64,000 bases of DNA from Trichobilharzia regenti (GCA_944472135.2 OX235262.1:88448903-88512902), one strand, 5' to 3'; positions 35,291 to 48,289 are shown, counted from the stretch's first letter. Numbers and translations: made by a program. Notes: a model not told the origin generated them from the sequence alone.

Positions 35291-36429
35291 CACTTTATGT
35301 TCTTATAGAATTCCAATATGACTCCTATTCCTAAGAGACGGTCATCATGGTGCAGTTCAAATCTCTGTTGGTTGATTGCAGCTACTCAATAAGACTGCGG
35401 TAGCCTACAGCCATAGGTATTGTGCCTGTGACAGAAAGGCATATTTTTAACCAGAAAAAATATCATTTAGAAGAGCATTACAATGGCATGCTTCATAAGT
35501 TAGGGACCATCATTCCCCTAGATATACTGAATTCAAAATAAAATATAGGTTACTGTGACGATAACAAGGGCTAAACAATGAGTGGCATAGCACAAGAGTA
35601 ACCTTTACGGTTTTAGTACTAAGTGACGAGAGATATAAATTGCTAACAGGTGTCCATGATAACGACAGCCACGTTCAGAGATTGCTTATGAAAGCATATT
35701 ACTGCTCTTCATCAAACGAATAAAAAATTCAATTATATTAGCTACTGATTTTGCAGTTAGTAGTTAAACTATGAAAAGCAAATATTTCTGGTAAGAATTT
35801 CATTTAGCTGTGAATGAAACAAAATTGCAAACACAATTATGTTCTGAAGTGCATTCATGTAAGCAGTTGACCACTGAAAGACTAGTTTTAGCGGAGCCTT
35901 TGCTCGTTATATCATGTATTTGTGTTTCTGTTACTCTCTAACGCAAGTTACTCAGAAGGGAAACAAGATTACTTAACTTCGCACTTAAGATCTTGTCATT
36001 TCAATCTAATCAATATGTGACCTAATAGATTCACCTTATTATGCGTATTTATCATGGGAATACTTCAGATATACAGGTGTTTCAATTGAGACCTTTTCGG
36101 GAAACAACAGCAAGACTTTACAAAAGCTAAGCTAAAAAAGCATGTATGCACAACGCTTGGGATACATTCTTTGTTTTATCTAACCTCTTTTACTACCATG
36201 TCACTAGTTATAATTTTATATTCGGGCTTTTCTAATAATTTATTTTTCACTTCTATAACCGTTCTTAATTCTTTATTTCCCTGTTTCCTAATAATTATTT
36301 CGATATCAGTTTAACAATTAGTTGTCAGCTGCCTGATTACACTAGTTTATCCACTAATTTCCAAACATTTTCATTTATCATATTATTTACTATTCACTTA
36401 GGTTCCAAGTTTAACAACACACCTCCACT
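35291..36429. other. No gene seen
   Basis: AT-rich sequence upstream (in minus sense, downstream) of the decayed LINE. Confidence 0.35.
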
Positions 36430-37710
36430 TTGTTCTAATTCTTGCTGTCCTCTTCAGCTGGCCGCAAGATTGCCCATAATATCTCATCTCCTCTATATCG
36501 CCCCTACACCAGTGACCCTTTCATCGCTTCCCTTCGAGATTCCACTGGAGCAATGGCCTGGAGCGCGATGTCATTCATGCCCAATCCATCTCCATTTTCT
36601 TTTACATATTTGTTGAATTATAGTTTCTTGACTGGTTTGTACGCATAGTTCCTTTTTGCCATTTGATCTTGAGTATGAACAAAGACAGCTGTTGATGAAA
36701 GTCAGTAGAGACCTTCTGGTGATGCGTAGGTCAATCGTCTAACCCAAATAAAAGAACGAACTCGATATTGGTGTTGGAAATCCGAATTTTGTTCCGTATA
36801 ATGAGGCGGAGTGCCGAAGATTTCTGAACGGATTTCAGAGTGATGAAGGTGTATCTCGCCTTTTTGACTCTGGCCAGTTTTGAAATCTTCATCCGTTCCG
36901 CCTCCCTGTGCCTGAAACCGTGCCTCCTAGATAAGTGGAGGGAGTAACCTCTGACACATCTCTTACTTTGATGGTGATTGGTTCTGTTTGTTACTGTTGT
37001 TGTTGTTGTTAGTGGTGGTGGTTATCTTCACCAAATCCGTGTTCTCTATTTTCACCTGGAGTCCTGTCTTCACGGCCTCCTTCTTCTGCCAGTTTGTTGG
37101 TTTTCGCCTGCAAGTCTCCGAGTCTCTGTGACATTACACATACATCATTCACACGCGAATTCAAGATCTTCTACTGTAGTCTTATCGGTTAAGTGTATTC
37201 CTGTCTTCTCGCTGCGCACAGTCTGACGCATGATCCATTCCACCACAATTATGAGTATCACCGGTCATATTAGGCAGTCAGCCTAGTCTTACTCCTGTAT
37301 TCACTCAAACAGAAGGCTTCGCTGGGTTTCCCACTGTGGATCACATAACGCATACCATTATCATATAGCTGTCGAGTGAGGTCAATAAAGACACCTTTAT
37401 GCTGTAGTGTTGGAACAGTTTCCAGTTTACTTCTCGGTCCACTTTGTCGAGGACTTTTCAAAGTTGGTGAAATCGAGGTAGAGATTTGACCGCCATTCTA
37501 TGCTTTGTTGGGTGACGATGCGTAGAGTTGCAATTTGGTCAGCACATGATTTGCCTTTCCTGAATCCAGTTTGTTTAGGCCTGTGGAGTTCTGCATCCAG
37601 TACATCTTATATTCTCTCCAGGATGATGCGACATAGTATTTTATTTGGCGTGGACGACAGTATACACTCTGATTTATTCCGTTACTAACAAAAAACAAAT
37701 TCATACCACT
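36430..37710 (-). pseudogene. Decayed RTE-like LINE, reverse transcriptase region
   Basis: Reading the minus strand from 37710: RT finger motifs in shifting frames (ADQIATLRI near 37540, then SIEWRSNLYLDF and an FEK segment near 37450, VDREVNW, then a YDNGMRYVIHSGKPSEAF segment), the NKLAEE-like segment after the catalytic box near 37080, and a (CAA)n stretch near 37000 like that of the 41-kb copy. The rest down to 36430 is a weaker match to the C-terminal tail. Many stops; no function. Confidence 0.65.
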
Positions 37711-38473
37711 GTCATCAGTTAGAACTGTACCTATAACTGTACAACTTTGAAGAAAGGTTACGAGACGACTTTATCTACTTATATGTTAGTTGTATGGTCT
37801 CAGGATTTTTGATGAATTTGATAAAGAATACTTCTAGTTTTATCTTCATATAATGATGCCCTAAAAGTCTATTTTCCAACCACAAATTACAAAAACAAGC
37901 TATTTATTTCAGATTTCTGGATTTTTTATTCTTCCGCAACTACAGACCTTCAAAAGTGAGCAAAACTGTTAAGATAAGAGACCATCATGTTACACAAAAT
38001 AATAACATCTACCAAGTATATTGAAGATGTGAAAATGCTACCTTTTCACTGTGCAAATCCTAAAGAGCTAGAAATGAAGACATTGTTTTAAGCTTCTTAA
38101 AGCTGAAAGATCATTTTATTTTAGGCTTTAACGATCCGTGCATGTATATGTCAATTCCTGTTTGTTTTCAAATGAATATCCCAGTGACTGGATAGTCATC
38201 AAACCAAAAGAATTAGGATTTGCGAATGTGCTACTTAATTTGTTTTGAGTAGCCTAAGAAGAAAATAATAAATTTGTCGGGTTGTTGAATGCATTTTAAG
38301 GTAATTTTGTTCATATACATTTGGGAAACAAATATTGCTGAGATAATTTACAACAATCATTTTAATATAAGTAGACATGATTTCATCAGTGACACTAAAA
38401 TAAACAGAATACTTGAAGATGAATGTACATAAGGTCTACTTATATGTTTGTGTTTGAGAAATATGACTAGTCG
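37711..38473. other. Intron-like sequence, no gene seen
   Basis: Lies downstream of the host exon on its strand; I searched it for a phase-2 acceptor and open frame and saw none I trust. Confidence 0.35.
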
Positions 38474-38670
38474 GTGCGTCGTTGGCACAGTGGTTAGTAC
38501 TCTCGCCGACCATGCACATTGTTCGGGTTCGATCCCCTGCCGACGCACACCTGATATCTGTGGTCGGCCTGCAAAATTTGGGCTACCGATATCACATGCT
38601 GAAAATTCCATACCTGTAGCAAAAATATGGTGTGGAGTCAAACTGTAATCAAAAAAATATAAAAAAAATA
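38474..38670 (+). mobile_element. SINE B just downstream of the host exon
   Basis: Full copy with AATCAAAAAAATATAAAAAA tail, about 110 bp below the exon donor at 38777, so inside the following intron. Confidence 0.85.
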
Positions 38671-38777
38671 GTCATCAACTTGCTAGGTTGAAAGTGGATA
38701 AAACATTCGTAAATAATTTCCAAATCACTTATAACAGTGAAATACAAGCAGAATATATGTAATTGTATATCGCTTAC

Positions 38778-39073
38778 CTAATCCATTCAGATCCCTGAGC
38801 ACCTGGTTCAGATGACTGATAAGAAACAGCCCTGTTGCTTGAAGTATCCATCTGATTAGGATTTAACTTTGTTGATTTGGGTGAAATTCGTGTTAGTTTA
38901 CCTGTTGTAGCCGATAAAGCACTTCTTCTTACATAACTGAGTGCATCAATCTTCAATTGAATAAATCGCGTAGCACACGATGCGCATCTGTCGTCTGCCA
39001 CTTTAGACAATGGATGTTCTGGTAGTTTTAAACTTTCTAAAATTTTTGCTGTATCTGCTGGTGATAGTGGAGT
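38778..39073 (-). CDS. Internal exon of the same host gene (second CxxC region)
   Basis: On the minus strand a pyrimidine-rich tract ending in CGCAG precedes 39073 and a GTAAGCG donor follows 38778. The 296-nt exon is open in phase 0 (98 codons plus 2 nt) and leaves a phase-2 intron. Joined to the upstream exon it gives residues 116-213. A helical segment containing LKLPEHPL leads to a C145-x2-C148 pair and a basic helix, followed by a Ser/Thr-rich tail that looks disordered. The pairing of C84/C87 with C145/C148 suggests one zinc-binding unit (inference). The splice sites, the phase match and the lack of any repeat match make this a real exon. The next exon must lie below 38777, possibly outside the window, and I could not identify it. 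No kinesin motor motif is visible in this window. Confidence 0.65.
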
Positions 39074-39294
39074 CTGCGAAATGAAATTTAAAAAATGTAA
39101 AGTAATTTTTCAACAAAATATGTATTGTATATTCTAGTGTAATGAGAAATGATAAGAAATCATTTGTGAGAACAATTTATTTAAATATATTATGAGATCA
39201 AAATACAAAATGTACTAGAATTTTTTTTCAATAAATTACATCAAAGGATAATAAATTTTTGAATTGAGACATGAATTGATTTTGATCATCTCAT

Positions 39295-39610
39295 TTGTGA
39301 GCAGGTCGGGTGTGAGGAAAAATACTCGCCGAAGACATTGGCTAGGGTCGGGCGATGTTGTGAATTGGTAGAAGTTAGAATTAATGGACTGGCCATTGGA
39401 TCGGGTCCCACTGGCTTAATGTTATACGAGCTCGCCTTGTAACCAGAATCCTAGGTTCAAACCGTGGCGGTGGGTGAGTACTTCTGAAGAGCCCCAAACT
39501 AAGACGAAACAGCTGTCCAGTACTCCCAGGTTTTCCAGTGGTTCTCTAACTAATGTCAGCTCATGATGAAAATCCTGTAACTAATCAAATCCTTACAGAC
39601 CAACATTTGA
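39295..39610 (+). mobile_element. SINE C
   Basis: Complete copy. Hammerhead core CUGAAGA, GAAA and GUC are intact, but helix I has one mismatch at its first pair and stem II is weak. Confidence 0.75.
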
Positions 39611-40063
39611 AAGAATATTTTCTTCGATCACTTCATCTATCGAGTACCACATAAATTGACAGAAGCCTCTAGATACTGAATACCACGAATAGCGGTAACC
39701 ATAAGAATCCACTTAAAACAACTCTGGTAAGAGAGACAAGTTAAGTACTTCCTACCATGGCCTGCTGTGGAATTTATGAATTCATAAATTCTGTATTGAT
39801 TTTCTAAATTTATGTGATGTTTCATCCAGCGTTATATTTAAAAGCAGTATTGCTTAAATATGTTAAAAACTTTTATCTACGGATCTTATTCATTCTGTGT
39901 TATTTAGAGTAGCAGTGATGTTAATCACAATAATTTTTAAAGTAAGATCTACAAATAACTGTCAAACGTGGTTAAGACGTTATCAGAAAGTATATTCTTT
40001 ATTCACTAATTAGTCTTTTGAAATTTTTAATGGCCATCTTTAATCAGTTAAGCTTGTAAAAGT

Positions 40064-40299
40064 TTTTCTAATCCTCTACGTTTCCAGTGGAACATAGGGA
40101 TTCAAGCTAGAGGTTTGAAGTTTTGGCAGCAGTGGTGTTAATTTTTACAAGATGGGGTTGCTGGCATCATACACAACCTTCCCTTTTTACCATTTTTATT
40201 ACTGGCTCAGTGTGTTAAAGGAATTCGTTGGCCGAGGATTGAACCCCGAACGACACGCATGGTTGGCGCACATCTTACCACTGGCCACCGACGCATAAT
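40064..40299 (-). mobile_element. SINE A, 11-bp target duplication
   Basis: Complete copy with diverged head. CTTGTAAAAGT flanks it at 40053-40063 and 40300-40310. Confidence 0.85.
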
Positions 40300-40679
40300 C
40301 TTGTAAAAGTGTTGAAGCATAAATATAAATGTGGGTCAGCAGTTCAGTGGCGACATGACCACCATACTGTTGAAATGAGAAATACAACAAAAATGCACTA
40401 ATTATGTAAAATAGAAACCAGAACAACCTTAGAGATATATGTATTGAAGTTTCTCTTCGTTTTGTCAAAATTAACTGACTTCTCAATCTGTCATCCATTA
40501 CAAAAGGTATATAAACATTCATCACTGCCAACGCAATGCAAATTATGAGTTCTCAATTCGTGTATAAAGGTAATATAATTCTATCCTCTGTAGACATTTA
40601 AACATTAAGTTCAAATACAAACTTTTGCATGCATCACAGAAGGATGCAACAAATATTTTCTAGAATATAAAGTCGAAAT

Positions 40680-41700
40680 CGATCAGTAGTGAGCGAATCA
40701 GATAGTCTACTATCCCGAATGATTTTCCTGATTGCAGTAGATTGGATAATACGACAGACAACGGCAACCAACGAGGGAACAGGCATAAAATGGACTCACA
40801 CAAAAAACTTGGAAGATATGGACTTCGCCGATGATGATATATGTCTGATTTCCCACAAACTGGAAGATATGCAAGTGAAAAGCAACAAGTTGGCAGAAGA
40901 AGCATCCAGAGAAGATAGGACTTCAGGTGAACATAGATAAAACAGAAGTGATGAAGATTCCTAGCCAACACCAACAGCAACACCACCAACAACAACAGAC
41001 AACAATCGGCATAAATGGGAGGAATCTGAAAGAAACAACCTCCTTTACCTACACCTACCTGGGAAGCATCGTTTCAACTACAGGCAGACGGAACTGACGA
41101 GGATATAAAAGCAAGAATCGGAAAAGCAAGACAAGCTCTCACTACTCCTAAGTCTGTGTGGAGGTCAACAGCACTCAGCATCAAAAATAAGATCCGGATT
41201 TTCAACTCGAATGTGAAGTCAACTCTATCATACGGATCAGAGAATAGCGCATCATAAAGAGCATCTCAAACAAACTACAGATCCTCATTTACAGTTGTCT
41301 TCGCTCAATGCTACTCAAGATCAGATGGCCGGCCAGAAAAGATCAGCAACAGGGAGATCTCTGGCAATGAGCGAACCAACCCAGCTGTAACCGATTGTGA
41401 AGCAAATAGGCAGGAAGAAATGGAGATGGATTGGCTGGCCATACTCTGAGGAAACAAGCCATCAAGTGACATCACTAGACAAGCCATCGCTCGAGTGGAA
41501 CCCCCGAAAGGGAAGCGACGAGTTGGTCATCAGTGCAAGGTGGGGTGACTTGGAGGAGGTCATGTGAAGAGGAGATAAAAGCATGTGGACAGACTTGGAG
41601 CGGAGTGAAAACGTTGGCAGAGGACCAAACGCAATGGGGACGCGCGGCTGAAGCCCTATTTTCCTCTAGGAATTAAAGGAAACAATAATAAATAATAATA
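40680..41700 (+). pseudogene. 5'-truncated RTE-like LINE with catalytic FADD box
   Basis: The first 84 codons include FLIAVDWII, the DMDFADDDICLISH catalytic region and NKLAEEA. In other frames follow the TYLGSIVSTTG, KARIGKARQA, KIRIFNSNVK and WIGHTLRK-like tail segments up to about 41660. The element ends in a TAA-type microsatellite tail (41686-41702). Stops and frameshifts disable it. It has the empty site for SINE D near 41285, unlike the copies at 58 and 61.5 kb. Confidence 0.75.
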
Positions 41701-42129
41701 AATACAATATTTAAGGATGAAAAAGTTTTGGGATTTCCTACAGAATATTCTTACATTTAATACTACTATACTTGAAATAATTCGACCACACTTATGCAAA
41801 GGCAGTCAACATTTATCAGTTACATATGCGCAAAATGATACTCCTCGGAAATGAACTATAAAATTTATATGCAATTTGACGAATTCACAAGTACTTTAAG
41901 CATTTAACGATTTTTCATCACTGTTCATAAAATTTACCTCCATGGTTCAGTCTTATCACCTGGTGGAATTACCAGTAGATTATGAGATCATCAACTGAAT
42001 AGTGGATTTTATAAATGATGAATTCTCATCAGCGTAACAGAAGATGAATGCTACACTACTTAAATCGACTGCAACGTTCAAGGATCACTGTATGGTAGCA
42101 TAGATAAGTCTTAATAATAATAGTACATT

Positions 42130-42362
42130 TTTTATTCCTTTACGTTCCAAGTGGAACATAGGGCATCAAGCTAGAGGTGTGGAGTTTCGGTAGCAGTCGT
42201 GGTTATCTTTTACAGGATTGGGTTGCTAGCCTCATACCCAACCTTCCCTCTTTACCAGTCCTAATACAGACTAAGTGAGGTGAAGGAGTGCGTCGGCCGG
42301 GGTTTGAACCCCGAACCACACACGTGGTCTGTGAGCATCCTACCACTTCGCCACCGACACAC
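42130..42362 (-). mobile_element. SINE A inserted in TAA-rich sequence
   Basis: Complete copy; flanked by AATAATAATA-like sequence on both sides, so the duplication cannot be delimited exactly. Confidence 0.8.
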
Positions 42363-42539
42363 TAATAATAATAAATTGGTCTACTAAAATTTAAAGCGAC
42401 TGTTTTGTGCTGTGACCTCCACTTAGACTGCGCGATTTGCAAAGAGCCAACTGGGTACTTTAGAGTTTTGTTTAAGTATTAAAAGATTCAGTAAATTCAT
42501 TGTGTTAATTTTGAAATCTATAGTCATATATATAAATTA

Positions 42540-43500
42540 CCTAAGACGTTCACGAGCCCCAAAAGATAAGCTCCCCCGTCTGACCGCCTCCATGTGCATC
42601 TACCAGTTCACCTGCTCTTGTGGAGCAAGGTACATTGGCGGTAGTCAGAGAATGCTCTCCACACGGATACGAGAACATATTCCAGCTTGGTTTTACAAAG
42701 GGGAAAGCAAGTGTGTGCGAAGCTCTGTTCTGCAACACCTGATCGACTTTTGTCACTCGGTCAACCCTGACCATGATTTCAAGATCATATATAGAATTCA
42801 TGCTAACTTGACGCGTTTTCTTCGTTACAGACTTCTAAAGACAGCTGAGGCCTTGGCAATTCATGAGACCTTTGTGTACAAAAGAAGTACGTACAATCCC
42901 TACTTCTGCCTTGGCCGTAGAGGGATAGACATTTATTTATTTTGTTTATTTAGTTACTCTATGTACTTTTCCCTTATTACTTCGATTATTATTATTATTA
43001 CTATTCTCACTCTGAATCTTTTCCACTTGACATTTTACACCCAAAATTATTTATTTTTACAATATTGAATTCTATCTCATCAAATTTCACACCATGTTAT
43101 GTAACATTTTATATTCGCCTACTAATCTTATAATTATGTATACCTTTCCAAAATCTATACACCTCATGTATTATTCTATATATGACATTAATTATTTTTC
43201 CACTTGACATTAAACTATGATTATAATCACAAATATTTGAATTGCATTTCATACCACTATTATTATTTCATGTATTCACACCTTGACCTAATTCCATCAC
43301 CGGATATAACTTCTGACAAACCACATATATATACGATTGTACAGCTTGATAATAAATTCATTGAAAAGAGTCTCTTCTCTGAATATTGTGTTCTTAATCA
43401 TATAAACGTTTATCTAAAGAAACATGCATCCCTATCGATGGACACGATGAGTCATTTGGGAGAGTACATAATGACGGTTATAATTATCCTTCATTTCTGA
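42540..43500 (+). mobile_element. PLE endonuclease domain and 3' UTR with P2 tail
   Basis: The frame 42502-43068 carries the domain from about 42550: KDKLPRL, CIYQFTCSCG, YIG (the usual YIGRT is YIGGS), STRIREH, the SSVLQHLIDF and KIIYRI segments, and AEALAIHET. This is a complete GIY-YIG domain without stops, and the frame runs on into the UTR. The start is 5' truncated. The UTR of about 480 bp leads to the P2 tail at 43342-43381. Confidence 0.75.
43342..43381 (+). ncRNA. Hammerhead-like motif, PLE tail type P2 (U3/A8 core variant)
   Basis: The core reads UUGAUAA: U4, G5, A6 and A9 as in the consensus, with U and A at positions 3 and 8. GAAA follows a poorly paired 10-nt segment. Helix III is AAGAG/CUCUU around a single base. 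The triplet is UUC. Helix I is CAGC with UCUG here, but CAGC with GCUG in the relatives at 11.1, 12.2, 13.5 and 53.0 kb. Confidence 0.4.
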
Positions 43501-44254
43501 CCAATGCAAACACTTGAAAATAAATTAAAATTTACATTTATAAGTTATAAATGGGATTTAAAACAAGGGGAGTTATCACCATCAGTGTCTTTAGCGCTAT
43601 CAGTGTCAATAATTCTATTTATCATAATATCATTTTTATCATTGAATAACCTTATGGTTGATTATGGCTAAACAATGCTGTTCACATTCCATTTAGATTC
43701 AGACGATAAGAGAGGCAGACGAACACAGAGAGGAGAGAGACGGAGATAACAGGATAAAATTAACAGTTCAGACAAATGTGAACGAAATACTTGAATTAAA
43801 TCCAGACAAAATGTATATTTAAAAAAAGTAATTTATTTTCTTCTATTGAATATCATTGTTTATCATGACTTGAAAACTATGAATCATTCATATCAATAAT
43901 GTTAAATGATAAATACATGATTGTTGACAAGGCAATAAATTATATGCAAATCGGATCAAATAGGCAGAAATAAAAGACAAAAAATCTACCAAACACTGAG
44001 ACAATCAAGTCGGACAGTTAAAATAGACGAAAAATGAGGCAACTACAATGTGAGGAAAAAATAAATCCAGTCAGGAAGTGTATCATCAAAGTGTCTTTGT
44101 TCACCAAATTTCTTCGTGTTTCATAAATTAATCAGGATGAGATCTTATCTCAAAAGGTGAATAAGTGGTAAACTGATTCACGAGATTTAGCGCGTAGATT
44201 TCCTTAATAATTAAACAATAACTACATGCAAACAATGAGCAGGAGCATGAACAT
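43501..44254. other. No gene seen
   Basis: Purine-rich patch at 43700-43750; otherwise AT-rich. Confidence 0.35.
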
Positions 44255-44350
44255 GAAATCCTTCAAGTTCGCAGATACGCCTTGCTGACGAGTGTCGAAT
44301 AGCACGAAACCTAGGTCCAAGGCTTCCTGCCTATTATCTGCCGCCATTTA
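44255..44350 (+). mobile_element. SINE E 3' fragment
   Basis: CCTTCAAGTTCGCAGATACG and AGCACGAAACCTAGGTCC; no head. Confidence 0.6.
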
Positions 44351-44669
44351 ATATCATCAAAGACTGAGCAAATCAATTATTGGTGCAAAAAGTCTTTACA
44401 AGCTTGATTTGGTTGCGTTCTCTGAGCTGAGTGACTTAAACCAGAAAATCTCATTATACTCCTAGGCAATGTCTTCAGTACATGTTTCAGCATGAGGTGA
44501 ACTTATTTGAATTCTTCGTGAACGATATAACTGTATACTCTGTCAACATCTGTCGTGACTGACTGTTAATTTGCATTAGTGTTGATTGTTTTTTTTCATT
44601 GGCTTAGAATTCGACTCTTTTCGTCATATGGCTTATTCATAATTCCATTATAGACACATACTTATTTCA

Positions 44670-44880
44670 TTTATATACACAAATGAAGTAAAAAGTTGTG
44701 TGAGTGACTTGATATGATTATGAGCAATAGTTTGTGCTCGAAACGTCATCAGCTAATATTACTGTATAACACTGTGCGATTTATCAAAATAAAATCTTAC
44801 CTATAATGGAGTTATACTCTACCACAGTGCCCAAGTTTTATACTTATATCGATTTATTCATAATTAGGTGATAAATTTGA
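44670..44880 (+). mobile_element. Solo PLE P1 tail
   Basis: Contains the block before the motif (AAAAGTTGTGTGAGTGACT), the motif at 44709-44752, and the longest post-tail block in the window (TATAATGGAGTTATACTC onward). No ORF upstream, so it is a very short PLE insertion or a solo tail. Confidence 0.75.
44709..44752 (+). ncRNA. P1 hammerhead-like motif
   Basis: Core AUGAUUA, extra U, stem II GAGCA/UGCUC, GAAA, ACGU, GUC, helix I UUGAU/AUCAG. It matches the 55.8-kb copy throughout the predicted core and stems. Confidence 0.5.
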
Positions 44881-45419
44881 CCTGCAATAATGTGTCTGTT
44901 AATCTCACATTCTTCTGAGTATCGTGGTGCTAGAAATTCCAGGCATTTTTTGTGCTTCTTTTGTTCAACATTTCTACATTTTCCTAGTCGAATTCGTGTC
45001 CATATTTGTCTACATGCATCGATCTAAGATAATTCATGTGGTTTCCTGCCGATAGCTTGGTCCCAGTTTACGCATCTTTTTTGTAAAATTGTGAAGTTAT
45101 CCATTTTTCTTGAAGACAGTTAGTATCCACAAAAACCACTATAAAATTTATCCTTGCATACATAAAAATGTTTCTGAGATAATGGCTAGAATACTAAAAC
45201 CATTCAGAATAGATATAGTACACAAATTAAAAGAATGACTTGATCTGATACTATGCAGACTCAAAGATCCAATAGTAAAAGAAGACATGATCAACAGTTG
45301 CTATGTGTGATAAGTACTTCTACTCCGAGTTCAATAACATTGACTATCTGTGAAAAGATAGGACATGCATTCTTTGATCTCGATGCATGTAGACAAAGTG
45401 GACACCAGTTCGACTAGGA

Positions 45420-45640
45420 AAATGGTATGGTATAGCTTAATGGTATACGAGCTCGCCTTGTAACCGAAAGGTCCTGGGTTCGAACCCTGTTGGTGGGTGC
45501 GTACTGATGAAGAGTCCCAAACTAGGACGAAACAGCTGTCCAGTACTCCCCTGCAGGTTTACCAATGGTTCTCTAACTGATGTCAGTTCATGATGAAATC
45601 CTGTAACCAATCAAATCCCTACAAACCAACACTTACATGT
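45420..45640 (+). mobile_element. SINE C, 5' truncated in the tRNA-like part
   Basis: Good 3' half: helix I, stem II, GAAA and GUC intact, but C3 of the core is A with G8 unchanged, so probably inactive. Confidence 0.75.
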
Positions 45641-46409
45641 AGAAATGTTCAACAAAGGAGATACAAAAACTGCCATGGAATTGCTAGAACCTCGGCATTC
45701 AGAAGAATCAGAGAATAACAGACACATTAATACAGATCAAATTTACCAAGTATAATTATTAAGCCACAGGACAAAAAGAGTCTAATTCCAAGTCAATAAT
45801 CATCAATAATCATGTAAATTAAGAAGTGATAACAGCAAACGTTCTCAGGAGATATAGTTGTATTATTCATGGAAAGAATTCAGATAAGTTCACTTCATAC
45901 TGGAATATATGCTGAAGATGTTGTCTAGGTGTATAATGAAAGCTTCGCGCGCGCAAGAGAGAACAAAGCCAAATCAAAATCATCCATTTGAGATACAGGT
46001 CATCTCTATTATTTTTAAATTTATTCACTTCTTTGTGTCTTTTCACTTGTGAAGCATGAAAAGTTTTCAGTGTATAGATTTTTTACGTAAATCTTTTCCA
46101 GGATATCAAGAGTCATATCTTCCCTGTAATACAGTATTTACATAAACGCTTACATTAGAAAGGCTTGAAGTGCAAAGATGGTTGCATGAACACATATGTC
46201 CTTGTTCAGTCATCTGATGAAGTCAAATACAGATATAAAGAGTGTTAAGTTAAATAGAGTCAAGTGAATTCAACGAAATACATCAACGTATAAAAAATAA
46301 GGGCTAAGTTAATAACTACTAGTTACTGCTTAATATATCACAATTTCCTATCATTTATATTTTTGATTATTTATATTCAAACGTGTCACTGGTTCACTAG
46401 ATATTCTAA
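45641..46409. other. No gene seen
   Basis: AT-rich intronic sequence. Confidence 0.35.
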
Positions 46410-46620
46410 AGTGTTGGGTTGCAGGGATTTCATTGGTTACAGGATTGGCCACGAGCTTGCATCCGTTGGGGAACCATCGAGTACTGGGCATCTGTTTCAT
46501 CCTTGGGTGGAACTCTTCATCAGAACATACCAATCGGAGTTTGAACCCAGGACCCTCGGGTTCCAAGGTGAGTTCGTAGACCATTCAGCACACAGGATCC
46601 AATCCAGTGGTCCGTGAAGG
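46410..46620 (-). mobile_element. SINE C, diverged
   Basis: 3' end (GATTTCATTGGTTACAGGAT on plus), hammerhead remnant and tRNA-like part. Confidence 0.6.
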
Positions 46621-47794
46621 GTGTAAAAATACACCATAATTATTAATACAGTTTCATAAGAGCTAAATGTATCATTACAATCTTGACTAAGTAACACCCA
46701 TTTTTAACAATTTTCTGACGGTCAAATTGAAGAGAGTTGTTTGAAGAATGGATGATTGAAGATAAATTCCTCTTGTACCTTGTGTGTTTAAAAATTAAGT
46801 GTTATTTATGTTATTGATCGCTTTTGAAAGAGAATGTTATGTCAGACAGTGATGAGCCCAATAAAAGAGAATAAAATCGCATTAGCATCTCTTTGTAAAG
46901 ATAATGAAAATATCTTTTGCAATTGTTATTAATAATATTGTTACCTTTGGCTTACTGGCTCCACTTGCAACATAATTTAAATCGATCCGGATAAATGAAT
47001 CACGTAAGTAGATATGGAGATGATGGTATCATCAATGAATTTATAACCTACAGTAAATTTACTAGATTAACTCCTTTCACGGCATATTTCGCATTATTTT
47101 GTCTGTTGTGCAATAAGAATTCTGATAGTAACCCTGTATTTTTATTATTATTATTATGAAGTATTGAATTAAAACAAAATGGCAGAGAAAAAAGGAACAT
47201 CTGTTGAAATAAAATGATGACTAAATATACAGGTGTTTTTTTAACGTTGTACAAATTATCAGTTATCCGATTAATCCTAACTGAATACATTCTTCATTTG
47301 ACTTCAATGCATATATATATAAATATGTATATATAGAACTCGTTACAAACATAAAAGGGAACTGGCACGATAGAAATAACTTACCCTTGATAAAGATAAA
47401 ATCAACAAAATAACCTAAAACAACTGTTTTCCTCTAATAGTAGTATAATGAATCATTGCTACTGACTAGGGAAACAACAAAAAGAAGTGAATGGATGTAC
47501 TTCATCCTTTTATTACTATACCAACTCTTCACTGTGCAGGAAAATAATTAGATAACAACTAGTTTGATGCGAAAATTAACCTATGAGTGATAAAATTAAA
47601 AGTGAGTAGTAAACCGATTAATGCTATGATGAATTAAATTTCAAAGTCTAATTTTAAGTCTCAGAAAATCTGATCACCTTGTCTTTTATGATGGTGATGA
47701 AGTAACTTATTGAGTTAAATCGGTGATTCAGTTCTTATTCTTTAACTTTTTGTACTAATTACATAAATACAGTTGATTGATGGTGACTAGTAGG
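46621..47794. other. No gene seen
   Basis: AT-rich with small TA runs at 47310-47335. Confidence 0.35.
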
Positions 47795-47960
47795 GGACGC
47801 GATTTGTCTCACTCGGGACTGATCATTTGGATGTACCTACATTCCCCAATGAGTGATAGTGTTCCAACCGAGGCTCGAACCCAATGTTGAAGCATCTAAA
47901 CGAGGAGCCGATATGTCATCCTGAGACCAAGCACTTCAGTTCAGTCGATCGACGGGGAAA
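47795..47960 (-). mobile_element. SINE D, free-standing
   Basis: Minus-strand box B GGGTTCGAGCCTCGG, CACTCATTGGGGAAT and the end matching CATCCAGACAG; the head is diverged. Confidence 0.65.
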
Positions 47961-47994
47961 GTTTTAACTGGACTAATTACTTACATGAATTCTC

Positions 47995-48280
47995 AAGTAT
48001 TGGTTTTGCAGGGATTTTGTTTGATTAATTGGGGGATTTCATCATGAGCTGACATCATTCAGAAAAACATTGGAAAGCCAACAGGGAGTACAGGACAGCT
48101 GTTTTGTCAACCTAGTCTGGGACTCCTCATCAGTACGCACCCACCACTAGAGTTCGAACCCAGGACCTTCTGGTTACAAGGCTAGCTCGTAGACCGATAA
48201 GCCACTGAGACCCAATTCAATGGTTCATGAATTATAACTTCTATCATATTCATGAAATAGCGCTACAACTTCACAATTCA
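47995..48280 (-). mobile_element. SINE C
   Basis: 3' end, hammerhead (A3 core, GUCC/GGUU stem) and tRNA-like part with box B GTTCGAACCC on the plus strand reading. Confidence 0.7.
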
Positions 48281-48289
48281 TGAGACAAT

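Noticed and set aside
40660..40995. 111-codon minus frame
   Set aside because: Antisense of the LINE reverse transcriptase, which is coded on the plus strand with its FADD box.
45490..45560. Hammerhead in the 45-kb SINE C with an apparent CUGAUGA
   Set aside because: The CUGAUGA there overlaps helix I; in the only register where helix I pairs, the core is AUGAAGA with G8 unchanged, so C3 is lost.
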